Assembly (NCBI GenBank): GCA_016867195.1
Contig: VGKE01000027.1
Coordinates: 1-5,767, forward strand
Reading direction: 5' to 3'
Length of the DNA: 5,767 nucleotides
From: Candidatus Nealsoniibacteriota bacterium
Lineage (GTDB): Bacteria > Patescibacteriota > Minisyncoccia > Minisyncoccales > GWA2-38-27
The position numbers and the translations under genes are program-made. How positions within the stretch are numbered: position 1 is the stretch's first letter; every line of letters begins with the position of its first letter. A model generated the notes under the pieces. That model was not told the origin of the DNA. It did no database searches and was given only the letters and a program-made list of their open reading frames with translations. Positions 1 through 5,168 of the stretch are shown here, piece after piece.

Positions 1-11
1 ACCGGTGTACT

Positions 12-45
12 ACACCCCGATAAAAATTTTGGCGGGTGTTTTCTT
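12..45 (+). terminator. Possible intrinsic terminator of an upstream gene
   Basis: A six-base stem, ACACCC at 12-17 and GGGTGT at 34-39, encloses a 16-base loop and runs into the T-rich stretch TTTTCTT (39-45). This resembles a Rho-independent terminator for a gene ending just left of the window. The long loop and a competing small inverted repeat at 4-16 (GGTGTA, one base, TACACC) weaken the case. It lies just before the promoter at 69-97, which fits a transcription-unit boundary. Confidence 0.3.
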
Positions 46-68
46 GAAGATATTAACAAATTTTTTAC

Positions 69-97
69 TTGTAGTCAATTTTGATTAATGCTATAAT
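69..97 (+). promoter_or_regulatory. Sigma70-type promoter with extended -10
   Basis: A perfect TATAAT lies at 92-97, preceded by TG at 89-90 with one base between (extended -10). A weaker -35 match, TTGTAG (69-74, three of six consensus bases), lies 17 bp upstream. Transcription would start near 103-105 and read through the 180-nt hairpin leader into the membrane-protein gene and probably on into the ribosomal genes. The extended -10 is notable because the RpoA encoded here lacks the domain that contacts UP elements. The -10 is strong by eye; use in vivo is inferred. Confidence 0.6.
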
Positions 98-100
98 ATC

Positions 101-280
101 ATAATGAAGCCGTTGAATAATTCAGCGTTTATCCGCGTAACTATCCGCGTTTTTCCGTTTCTACTTTGAAATTAGAAGCAGATTCACCCTGTGAAATAAT
201 GGCTATGCCAATTTCACAGGATGAACGCGGATATACACGCGGATTTCCGCGGAAAAATAATTGTTCAGCGCTTTCATAAT
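101..280. repeat. Long imperfect inverted repeat in the leader (ATCCGCGT words)
   Basis: Three nested pairings span the leader. The outer arms 101-122 and 259-280 match at 17 of 22 positions, and one of the remaining pairs is G-U. In the middle, 131-156 matches the complement of 219-244 at 21 of 26, and each arm carries two copies of ATCCGCGT 12 bp apart. The inner stem 183-197/211-225 has 14 of 15 pairs, tipped by TGGC-TAT-GCCA (200-210). The middle and inner pairings share 219-225, so they compete there. A perfect TTCCGCGGAA lies at 245-254. Nearly the whole 5' untranslated region can fold, stopping about 5 nt before the ATG at 286. Tandem words inside an inverted frame suggest a palindromic repeat element; a leader regulatory role is possible but unproven. 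Confidence 0.8.
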
Positions 281-285
281 ATAAT

Positions 286-1545
286 ATGGCAAAGAAATTT
301 TTTGATATTATTCCTCCGGAAAAAGTTAGAAAAGAAGTTCGGGAAAAAGTTAAATCCCCCGGAATAAAAAGAACTTTCTTAAAAGGTTCAGTTTTTTGTT
401 TATTTTTCTTAGTTCTGTTTTTGCTTTTTAGTTTTTTCTTTTTTTCAAAAATAAAAATTGAAATTTGGCCGGAAACGGAAATCATAACCTTAGGAGAAAA
501 GTTAATAATTGATGAAAAATCTGAAAACATTAGTTTTTCAAACAAAGTTATTCCGGGTAAGATTTTTGACACAGAGAGAACTCTTTCCGAGGAATTTCTT
601 TCTTCTGGCAAAACATTAAAAGAGAGAAGAGCCGAGGGGGTAATCAGAGTATATAATGATTATCACTTAAATCAGACCTTGGTAGCAAATACCAGATTTC
701 AGCCACCCCTGGAAAGATTTCAGTCGCCCCTGGAAAAAGGAGAAAATCCCTGGTTTAGATTGGCAGAGAGAGTCAATATTCCTGCGAAAAGTTCTATTGA
801 GGTAAGGGTAGTGGCTGATAGTCCCGGAGAAAAATATAACATTAGCCCCTCAACGTTTTCTGTCCCCGGCTTAGCCGGTTCTCCTACATATACTTTTGTC
901 TATGGAAAGTCCTCTTCTCCAATGGTCGGGGGTTTTAAAGACGAAGTTCCCCAGGTCTTAAAAGAGGATTTAGATAAAGCCGAGAGTGTTTTAGCCGAAA
1001 AACTAAAAACAGAAAGCAAAAAGTTATTAAAAACAATTATCCCTTCTGGTTTTCTTTTATTAGACGGAGCGGTCTCTCAAAAGGTTACAGAAACCACTGT
1101 TTCGGTCCAGGTCGGGGAGGAAGCAGAATTTTTCAATTTTGGAGTCAGGGTTCAATCAGACGGCCTGGCTTTTAAAGAATCGGACCTAGAGAATTTTTCT
1201 AAAAACATTATTGGTCTGGAAATCCCCGAAGGTAAAAAAATAGATGAAGAAAGTTTAGAAATTAACTTTCTTTTAGATTCAATAGATATAGATGAAGGAA
1301 AAATGGTTTTAAAATTAGAGATTAGGGCCAAGATTTATTCGGCTGTTGACCTGGCCGGACTTAAAAGCGCCATTTTTGGGAAATCATTAAAAGAGGTACA
1401 ATTATTTTTGGAGAATTTAGAACAATTGGTAAGAGTTGATGTAAAATCCTGGCCTTTCTGGAGAAGAAGAGTTCCTGAAAATATTGAGAAAATTGAATTA
1501 AGGTTGAATCTGGATCCCGTAGACTATACGGGGTTGACTGATTAA
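286..1545 (+). CDS. Membrane-anchored protein, baseplate J-like in CPR style
   Basis: This 419-residue protein has a basic cytoplasmic N-terminus (1-34), one strong Phe/Leu-rich transmembrane segment (about 35-54) and a large part probably outside the membrane. There is no signal-peptidase site that I can see, so it is likely an N-terminally anchored type II protein. Residues about 115-215 carry the GEKYNI...F.VPGLAG...Y pattern, and the C-terminus has a WPFWRRRVPENIEKI motif (389-403). I associate both with CPR proteins labelled baseplate J/gp47-like; this is recognition by pattern, not a search. Residues 220-250 are charged and probably helical. A seven-residue tandem repeat, RFQPPLE-RFQSPLE, sits at 137-150. 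The ATG at 286 has no Shine-Dalgarno. It precedes infA by 31 nt in the place where secY-adk-map often lie. A surface or cell-envelope role is plausible; the molecular function is unknown. Confidence 0.8.
   Translation: MAKKFFDIIPPEKVRKEVREKVKSPGIKRTFLKGSVFCLFFLVLFLLFSFFFFSKIKIEIWPETEIITLGEKLIIDEKSENISFSNKVIPGKIFDTERTLSEEFLSSGKTLKERRAEGVIRVYNDYHLNQTLVANTRFQPPLERFQSPLEKGENPWFRLAERVNIPAKSSIEVRVVADSPGEKYNISPSTFSVPGLAGSPTYTFVYGKSSSPMVGGFKDEVPQVLKEDLDKAESVLAEKLKTESKKLLKTIIPSGFLLLDGAVSQKVTETTVSVQVGEEAEFFNFGVRVQSDGLAFKESDLENFSKNIIGLEIPEGKKIDEESLEINFLLDSIDIDEGKMVLKLEIRAKIYSAVDLAGLKSAIFGKSLKEVQLFLENLEQLVRVDVKSWPFWRRRVPENIEKIELRLNLDPVDYTGLTD
694..735 (+). repeat. 21-bp tandem duplication inside the membrane-protein gene
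   Basis: Two adjacent 21-bp units, 694-714 and 715-735, differ at two positions (C/T and A/G) and encode RFQPPLE then RFQSPLE. Being a multiple of three, the duplication keeps the frame. It falls between a VANTRF strand and a WFRLAE strand, probably in a surface loop, where an insertion would be tolerated. Confidence 0.85.
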
Positions 1546-1562
1546 ATTAAGTTTGTTAAACT
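1534..1562 (+). promoter_or_regulatory. Candidate internal promoter for infA
   Basis: TTGACT (1534-1539, five of six -35 consensus bases) lies 17 bp before TAAACT (1557-1562, four of six -10 consensus bases). It overlaps the last codons of the upstream gene and would start transcription about 8 nt before the infA ATG. The region also holds a weak AT-rich inverted repeat (TGATTA 1539-1544, TAATCA 1562-1567). In an AT-rich genome such matches arise by chance, so this is a moderate candidate only. Confidence 0.3.
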
Positions 1563-1576
1563 AATCAATTATTTTA

Positions 1577-1798
1577 ATGGGTAAAAATCAAAAGAATTAT
1601 CGAAAAACAGGGGAGGTTTTAGAGGCCCTGCCCAGCGCTAATTTTAGGATAAGGTTAGATGATGGGAAAGAAATAATTGCTTATATTGCCGGTAGATTAA
1701 GGATTTATCATATTAAAATTTTGCCGGGCGATAGGGTAACTGTAGAGATGACCTCTTATGATGATAAAAGAGGGAGGATTGTTTACCGCGGTAAGTAA
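1577..1798 (+). CDS. infA: Translation initiation factor IF-1
   Basis: IF-1 binds the A site of the 30S subunit during initiation and works with IF-2 and IF-3. The 73-residue product has the family's usual length (about 72) and a single S1-like OB fold covering nearly all of it. The conserved pattern is clear: GEVLEALPSANFRIRLDDG (12-30), AYIAGRLRIYHIKILPGDRV (35-54) and the YDDKRGRIVYR end (61-71). The usual KMRK segment appears as GRLRIYHIKI, a modest variation. The start follows an AT-only stretch with no Shine-Dalgarno. The rpmJ start lies 3 nt beyond the stop, the common infA-rpmJ pairing, so the two are almost certainly co-transcribed. The identification is secure. Confidence 0.97.
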   Translation: MGKNQKNYRKTGEVLEALPSANFRIRLDDGKEIIAYIAGRLRIYHIKILPGDRVTVEMTSYDDKRGRIVYRGK

Positions 1799-1801
1799 AT
1801 T

Positions 1802-1921
1802 ATGAAGGTTAGGCCATCAGTTAAAAAAATTTGTCGTAATTGTAAAATCGTCCGAAGAAAAGGACGAGTATATGTAATTTGCAAAAAGAATCCAAAACAT
1901 AAACAAAGACAAGGGGGGTAG
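1802..1921 (+). CDS. rpmJ: Large ribosomal subunit protein bL36
   Basis: This small gene encodes 39 residues, beginning [20 protein letters not shown] and ending [10 protein letters not shown], which is bL36 over its whole length. bL36 packs against 23S rRNA in the 50S subunit and helps late assembly. All four zinc ligands of the metal-binding form are present: Cys11, Cys14, Cys27 and His33. The start is 3 nt after the infA stop and has no Shine-Dalgarno. The last two Gly codons and the TAG stop lie in the left arm of the inverted repeat at 1913-1987; relative to the usual KQRQG end, the second glycine is extra. So the repeat abuts, and slightly shapes, the C-terminus. Confidence 0.95.
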   Translation: MKVRPSVKKICRNCKIVRRKGRVYVICKKNPKHKQRQGG

Positions 1922-1987
1922 TGAAATTTCCACAATCCGCCTCTGGCGGATAAATTTGCGAAGTAAGTGGAAATTCTACTACCCCTC
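1913..1987. repeat. Palindrome between rpmJ and rpsM with TCCGCC/GGCGGA core
   Basis: Arms 1913-1933 and 1967-1987 pair over 21 positions with one mismatch and two G-U pairs. Inside sits a second, perfect hairpin: ATCCGCC (1935-1941), loop TCT, GGCGGAT (1945-1951). The left arm includes the rpmJ stop codon, and the right arm ends 9 nt before the rpsM ATG. In E. coli the uS4 autoregulatory pseudoknot lies in the same place, upstream of rpsM, but this structure does not obviously resemble it. The right arm lacks a downstream T run, so it is not a typical terminator. Confidence 0.85.
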
Positions 1988-1996
1988 AAGGATAAT

Positions 1997-2386
1997 ATGC
2001 CACGTATAGCGGGAGTTAATATCCCAGACAACAAACAAATAGTAATTGCTTTGACTTATATTTATGGGGTTGGTTTAGCATTGAGCAAGAAGATTTTACA
2101 AGAAGCAAAAATAACTCTCGACCAAAAAGCGAAAAATTTAACTCCCGACGAGATTTCCCGACTTAAAGATATTATTGAAAAAAAATATAAAATTGAGGGG
2201 CAGTTAAAAAGAGAAATAATGTTTAATATTAAGCGATTAAAAGATGTCAGTTGTTGGCGAGGAATGCGTCATATTAGAGGTTTGCCGGTTAGGGGTCAGC
2301 GAACCAGAACCAATACCAGGACCGTTAGGGGAAATGTCAGAAAAACCGTGGGCTCTGGCAGGAAACCGCCGGTTCAACCAACTTAA
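1997..2386 (+). CDS. rpsM: Small ribosomal subunit protein uS13
   Basis: uS13 sits in the 30S head and forms intersubunit bridges to the 50S subunit and contacts P-site tRNA. The 129-residue product starts MPRIAGVNIPDNKQ and has the helix-hairpin-helix stretch YIYGVGLALSKKIL (21-34). It also has the basic RGLPVRGQRTRTNTRTVRG signature (94-112) and the tRNA-facing tail ending in GRKPPVQPT. The ATG at 1997 is preferred over an in-frame GTG at 1967. The ATG gives the canonical N-terminus and follows an AAGGA (1988-1992) four bases upstream, one of the few Shine-Dalgarno-like sites here; the GTG lies in the palindrome's right arm. rpsK begins 2 nt after the stop. Confidence 0.97.
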   Translation: MPRIAGVNIPDNKQIVIALTYIYGVGLALSKKILQEAKITLDQKAKNLTPDEISRLKDIIEKKYKIEGQLKREIMFNIKRLKDVSCWRGMRHIRGLPVRGQRTRTNTRTVRGNVRKTVGSGRKPPVQPT

Positions 2387-2388
2387 AC

Positions 2389-2841
2389 ATGGGAAAAAAA
2401 CGGATTATTAAAAAAAGCGAAGAAGAGTTGCTGAAAGAGACGGAAAAGGTTGAAAAAGAAATGAGAAAAGAGGTTAAAATTAAGTCCCCCTCAGGGGCAA
2501 GAGAGGGCAGGGTTTATGTTTCATCTTCTTATAATAACACCATAATTACTCTTACCGATGTTCAGGGAAATGTTTTAACCTGGGTTAGCGCCGGCTCCAT
2601 TGGTTTTAAAGGAACAAAAAAAGCTACTCCTTTCGCTGCTTCCAGGGTGGCCGAGTCCGTATCTGCGGCGGCTAGAAAATTAGGAGTTGAAAAAGTGGCA
2701 ATCTTTACGAAAGGAGTTGGCTCTGGTCGCGACTCAGCCATCAGGTCCTTGGCAAATCGCGGTTTAGATATTATTTCAATAACAGATACAACTCCAATAC
2801 CTCATAACGGCTGTCGGCCTCCGAAAGCCCGGAGAGTATAA
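2389..2841 (+). CDS. rpsK: Small ribosomal subunit protein uS11
   Basis: uS11 lines the 30S platform near the mRNA exit and the E site. The conserved body begins near residue 40 (GRVYVSSSYNNTIITLTD) and continues through AGSIGFKGTKKATPFAA (68-84) to the diagnostic end TPIPHNGCRPPKARRV. At 150 residues it is about 20 longer than E. coli uS11. The extra length is a highly charged N-terminal stretch (residues 1-35, Lys/Glu-rich, likely helical). The usual GPGPGRES loop reads GVGSGRDS, which alters two conserved positions. The start lies 2 nt after the rpsM stop without a Shine-Dalgarno, suggesting translational coupling. An internal ATG at 2461 would remove much of the extension, so the exact N-terminus is slightly uncertain. 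Confidence 0.96.
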   Translation: MGKKRIIKKSEEELLKETEKVEKEMRKEVKIKSPSGAREGRVYVSSSYNNTIITLTDVQGNVLTWVSAGSIGFKGTKKATPFAASRVAESVSAAARKLGVEKVAIFTKGVGSGRDSAIRSLANRGLDIISITDTTPIPHNGCRPPKARRV

Positions 2842-2842
2842 T

Positions 2843-3463
2843 ATGATAAACTCTAAATGTAAAATTTGTCGGCGGGCGGGAACAAAAATTTTCTTAAAAG
2901 GCGACCGCTGTTTATCACCAAAATGTCCGATGGTAAGAAGACCTTATCCCCCTGGCCAGAAAGGGAAAGGAAGGACCAGGGGCCTTTCAGAATATGGAAA
3001 AGAGTTAAAGGAAAAGCAGAAGTTAAAAAACCTTTATAATTTGAGAGAAAATCAATTTCGGAATTATGTGAAAGAGGTCCTTAAAAAAAGAGGGGGGGCA
3101 GAAGATATTAGCGATTTGCTTATAAAAAAATTGGAAAGCCGTTTGGACAATATTGTCTTTCGTTTGGGCTTTGCTTTGTCGCGGCTTCAAGCAAGACAAG
3201 CCATTAATCATGGTAAATTTTTGGTTAACGGTAAAAAAGTTAAAGCCCCGTCTTATCAAGTAAAGAAAGGCGACAAAATCACTCCCCATCCTTCTTTTTT
3301 TAAAAAAGAGAATTCTCCCGGTATTTTAAAGAAATATAAACCGCCCTCCTGGCTTGAGTTTGATATAAAAAAAATAGAAGGAAAGGTTATTGGAGAGCCC
3401 TCTTTAGAAGAAACGGGTTTGTCAATTGAACTTTCCTCAATTTTTGAATATTATTCAAGATAA
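2843..3463 (+). CDS. rpsD: Small ribosomal subunit protein uS4, zinc-binding form
   Basis: uS4 is a primary 16S rRNA binder that nucleates 30S body assembly; in E. coli it also represses its own operon. The 206-residue product has the usual length. It carries four cysteines in a zinc-ribbon layout (Cys6, Cys9, Cys23, Cys28), so it is the metal-binding version. PYPPGQKGKGR (35-45) and the S4 RNA-binding domain follow; the latter starts at ESRLDNIVFRLGFALSRLQA (98-117) and includes NHGKFLVNGKKV (122-133). It ends with the typical FEYYSR. The start is 1 nt after the rpsK stop, with GGAG (2831-2834) 8 nt upstream as a reasonable Shine-Dalgarno. The downstream gap holds an ACGAAT-type palindrome. 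Confidence 0.97.
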   Translation: MINSKCKICRRAGTKIFLKGDRCLSPKCPMVRRPYPPGQKGKGRTRGLSEYGKELKEKQKLKNLYNLRENQFRNYVKEVLKKRGGAEDISDLLIKKLESRLDNIVFRLGFALSRLQARQAINHGKFLVNGKKVKAPSYQVKKGDKITPHPSFFKKENSPGILKKYKPPSWLEFDIKKIEGKVIGEPSLEETGLSIELSSIFEYYSR

Positions 3464-3474
3464 ATAAATCAACA

Positions 3475-3530
3475 AATAACGAATTTATTACGAATAGACG
3501 AATTCGTAAATTCGTAACCAATTCGTTATT
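3475..3530. repeat. ACGAAT-word palindrome between rpsD and rpoA
   Basis: A 56-bp near-perfect palindrome is centred at 3502/3503. Reading 30 positions from each end, only two adjacent pairs (TA against GG, AG against TT) fail to match, and the centre is a shared AATT. A weaker match continues out to about 3468 and 3537. Each arm holds repeats of ACGAAT (or ATTCGT on the other side) spaced roughly 8-11 bp. It begins 11 nt after the rpsD stop and ends 13 nt before the rpoA ATG, filling most of the 80-nt gap. There is no GC-rich stem and no T tract, so it is not a standard terminator. Confidence 0.9.
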
Positions 3531-3543
3531 CGATGATGATATT

Positions 3544-4284
3544 ATGATTTTATTACCCAAAGCGCCAAAAGTTATTGATAAGAAAGAAAATAAAGCCCGG
3601 TTTGAAATAGAATCCTTATATCCCGGTTATGGCACAACCGTTGGTAACTCTCTTAGAAGGGTTTTACTTTCTTCTTTATCAGGGGCCGCTATTACTTATG
3701 TGAAAATTAAAGGAATTCAGCACGAGTTTTCAACGATAAAAGGGGTTTTAGAAGACATTATCACGATTATCATAAATCTAAAACAATTAAGGTTTAAAAT
3801 ATTCAGCGACGAACCCCAGAAAGCAACTCTTAAAATCAAGGGCGAAAAGGAAGTTAAGGGTTCCGATTTTAAATTTCCCAGTCAGGTTGAATTGGTAAAT
3901 AAATCCTATCATATCGCCACCCTAACTGACAAGAAAACAGAATTGGATATGGAAATTCAGATTGAAGGGGGAACTGGATATGAGCCGGTGGAGCGGAGAA
4001 AAAGACAGGGAAAATTGGAGATAGGGGTAATTCCTATTGACGCGATTTTTACCCCGATTAAAAGGGTTAGTTATAAGGTGGAGAATATGAGGGTGGGCGA
4101 AAGAACCGATTTTGACCGCTTGCATTTAGATATTGAGACCGACGGAACCATTACTCCGGAAGACGCCTTTGCCCAGGCAACAGGAATTTTACTAAAACAT
4201 TTTTCTTTGTTCGCGGAAACCTTTAAGCCGACAGAAGAAAAAAAAGATTCTCAGAAAGAAACGGCCAAGAAAAAAAAGAAATAA
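3544..4284 (+). CDS. rpoA: RNA polymerase alpha subunit lacking the C-terminal domain
   Basis: Alpha dimerises and scaffolds assembly of beta and beta-prime. The 246-residue product matches the alpha N-terminal domain throughout. It has ESLYPGYGTTVGNSLRRVLLS (23-43), including the Arg pair that in E. coli contacts beta, then HEFSTIKGVLEDI (60-72) and the insert domain with GTGYEPVERR (143-152). The NTD ends with RVGERTDFDRLHLDIETDGT (183-202) and a final dimerisation helix (about 206-224). Bacterial alphas are usually 310-330 residues because a helical C-terminal domain follows. Here only a lysine/glutamate tail (226-246, ending in KKKKK) remains. No remnant of that domain is readable in the 4285-4371 gap, which is a palindrome, in any + frame. 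The start has no Shine-Dalgarno; ATGs at 3533 and 3536 share a frame that closes at once. Confidence 0.96.
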   Translation: MILLPKAPKVIDKKENKARFEIESLYPGYGTTVGNSLRRVLLSSLSGAAITYVKIKGIQHEFSTIKGVLEDIITIIINLKQLRFKIFSDEPQKATLKIKGEKEVKGSDFKFPSQVELVNKSYHIATLTDKKTELDMEIQIEGGTGYEPVERRKRQGKLEIGVIPIDAIFTPIKRVSYKVENMRVGERTDFDRLHLDIETDGTITPEDAFAQATGILLKHFSLFAETFKPTEEKKDSQKETAKKKKK

Positions 4285-4370
4285 TCAACGAATAGCGAAT
4301 AAGTTGCGAATTTACGAATATAAGATTCGTAATTCGTATATTCGTAATGGATTCGTTATTCGCTGATGGT
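4284..4370. repeat. ACGAAT-word palindrome between rpoA and rplQ
   Basis: A left side (4284-4319) and right side (4325-4370) pair imperfectly and contain seven or more copies of CGAAT or its complement ATTCG. A clean inner hairpin is TACGAAT (4313-4319), loop ATAAG, ATTCGTA (4325-4331). Further out, ATCA...CGAATA-CGAAT on the left mirrors ATTCG-TATTCG...TGAT on the right. The repeated word allows several pairing registers. It begins at the last base of the rpoA stop codon and ends 1 nt before the preferred rplQ ATG at 4372, overlapping the alternative ATG at 4366, so essentially the whole gap is element. Confidence 0.85.
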
Positions 4371-4371
4371 T

Positions 4372-4719
4372 ATGCGGAAACTTAAAAAAGGCAGAAAATT
4401 ATCAAGAGAAAGAAATCAAAGAAGGGCCTTGTTAAAATTATTGGCCGCGAATCTTTTTTTGCGGGAAAAAATAAGAACCACTGAGGCAAAAGCCAGGGAG
4501 CTTTCTCCTTTTGCCGAGAGGTTTATTACCCGGGCGAAAAAAGGCGACTTAAATTCCAGACGTATTTTATTGAGATATTTGCCCAAGAATTTGGTCAAAA
4601 AATTAGTTGACCAGATTGGCCCAAGATATAAAAACAGAAAAGGAGGATATACCAGGATTATTAAATTAGGGCCGAGGAAGTCAGATGGAGCAAAGATGAC
4701 GATAATAGAACTAGTTTAA
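4372..4719 (+). CDS. rplQ: Large ribosomal subunit protein bL17
   Basis: bL17 binds 23S rRNA near the exit side of the 50S subunit. The 115-residue product begins MRKLKKGRKLSRERNQRRAL, matching the family's MRH(R)K.GR.L.R...HR opening. It continues with LREKIRTTEAKARELSPFAER (30-50) and closes with the GGYTRIIKLGPRKSDGAKM motif (91-109) and a hydrophobic end, IIELV. An ATG two codons upstream (4366, adding Met-Val) lies within the palindrome. I prefer 4372 because it gives the family N-terminus, but neither start has a Shine-Dalgarno. The usual rpoA-rplQ linkage is preserved. truA, often near this point, is not present. The identification is secure. Confidence 0.96.
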   Translation: MRKLKKGRKLSRERNQRRALLKLLAANLFLREKIRTTEAKARELSPFAERFITRAKKGDLNSRRILLRYLPKNLVKKLVDQIGPRYKNRKGGYTRIIKLGPRKSDGAKMTIIELV

Positions 4720-4727
4720 ATGATAGG

Positions 4728-4809
4728 GCTACGAAATACGAAAAACATACGAATAACGAAATCATTAATAAATCTTTCGTATATTCGTAAAAAATTCGTA
4801 TTTCGTAGC
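4728..4809. repeat. ACGAAT-word palindrome between rplQ and rplM
   Basis: Arms 4728-4742 and 4795-4809 are a perfect 15-bp inverted repeat (GCTACGAAATACGAA and its complement). Past a five-base internal loop on each side, 4748-4761 pairs with 4775-4789 with one bulged base, leaving a 13-base loop (4762-4774). It starts 8 nt after the rplQ stop and ends 6 nt before the rplM ATG. The repeated word is the same as in the palindromes before rpoA and rplQ. Some bacteria carry a uL13-binding leader before rplM; whether this hairpin serves that role is open. Confidence 0.9.
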
Positions 4810-4815
4810 TAAATT

Positions 4816-5163
4816 ATGCAACGCAAGGATCACATAATAGACGCTACAAACAAAGTATTAGGAAGATTAGCAACTGAAATTGCTATTCTTTTACGCGGTA
4901 AGCACAAACCTGATTTTGCTCCCAATAAAGACATTGGCGATTTTGTTATTGTGAAAAATATCGGCAAAATTAAATTAACCGGCAGGAAGTTTGAACAAAA
5001 AGTTTATTATCGCCACACCGGCTATTTGGGCGGATTAAAAAAAACATCTTTTAAAGAACTTTTTAAAAGAGAGCCGGGAGAAGTTCTTAAAAGAGCGGTT
5101 TTCGGGATGTTACCGAAAAATAAATTAAGAGCAAAACAAATTAAAAGATTAAAGTTTGAATAG
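4816..5163 (+). CDS. rplM: Large ribosomal subunit protein uL13, short form
   Basis: uL13 is an early-assembling 50S protein. The core is plain: HIIDATNKVLGRLATEIAILL (6-26), LRGKHKPDFAPNKDIGDFV (26-44), KIKLTGRKFEQKVYYRHTGY (51-70), LGGLKKTSF, and the VFGMLPKNKLRAKQIKRLK end (95-113). At 115 residues it is about 27 shorter than E. coli uL13 (142). It lacks roughly a dozen N-terminal residues and the C-terminal YAG...HPH..Q tail. An in-frame TAA at 4810-4812 rules out a longer N-terminus. The sequence is otherwise intact, so this looks like a lineage-typical compact form rather than a broken gene. There is no Shine-Dalgarno. rpsI follows after a 52-nt gap holding a GC-rich palindrome, keeping the classic uL13-uS9 pair. 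Confidence 0.96.
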   Translation: MQRKDHIIDATNKVLGRLATEIAILLRGKHKPDFAPNKDIGDFVIVKNIGKIKLTGRKFEQKVYYRHTGYLGGLKKTSFKELFKREPGEVLKRAVFGMLPKNKLRAKQIKRLKFE

Positions 5164-5168
5164 CGCGG

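Noticed and set aside
1..88. Two open frames at the left edge (1-84 and 2-88), each of which could be the C-terminus of an upstream gene
   Set aside because: Both are short and open by chance in AT-rich DNA, they conflict with each other, and the possible terminator at 12-45 sits inside them.
103..168. 21-codon frame starting with ATG at 103
   Set aside because: It consists mainly of the ATCCGCGT repeat words with no recognisable protein character; kept only as a low-interest finding.
141..611. 156-codon minus-strand open frame
   Set aside because: It lies opposite the leader repeat and the 5' part of the membrane-protein gene; its residue pattern matches no family I recognise and the + strand gene explains the openness.
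1967..1996. Upstream GTG start extending uS13 by 10 residues
   Set aside because: The extension is encoded by the palindrome's right arm and replaces the canonical MPRIAGV start.
3023..3289. Minus-strand open frames inside rpsD, rpoA, rplQ and near rpsM
   Set aside because: Each lies opposite a confidently identified ribosomal or polymerase gene and shows no family motif.
3475..3530. CRISPR array or transposon terminal repeats in the intergenic regions
   Set aside because: The words are 6-8 bp without constant-length spacers, and no cas or transposase gene is in the window; the units are inverted palindromes.
4278..4366. A shifted frame at the end of rpoA that stays open through the palindrome, as if a frameshift hid the alpha C-terminal domain
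   Set aside because: The translation is only repeat words (Arg/Ile/Asn/Tyr pattern) and has none of the alpha C-terminal helix motifs; the gap is also too short for the domain.
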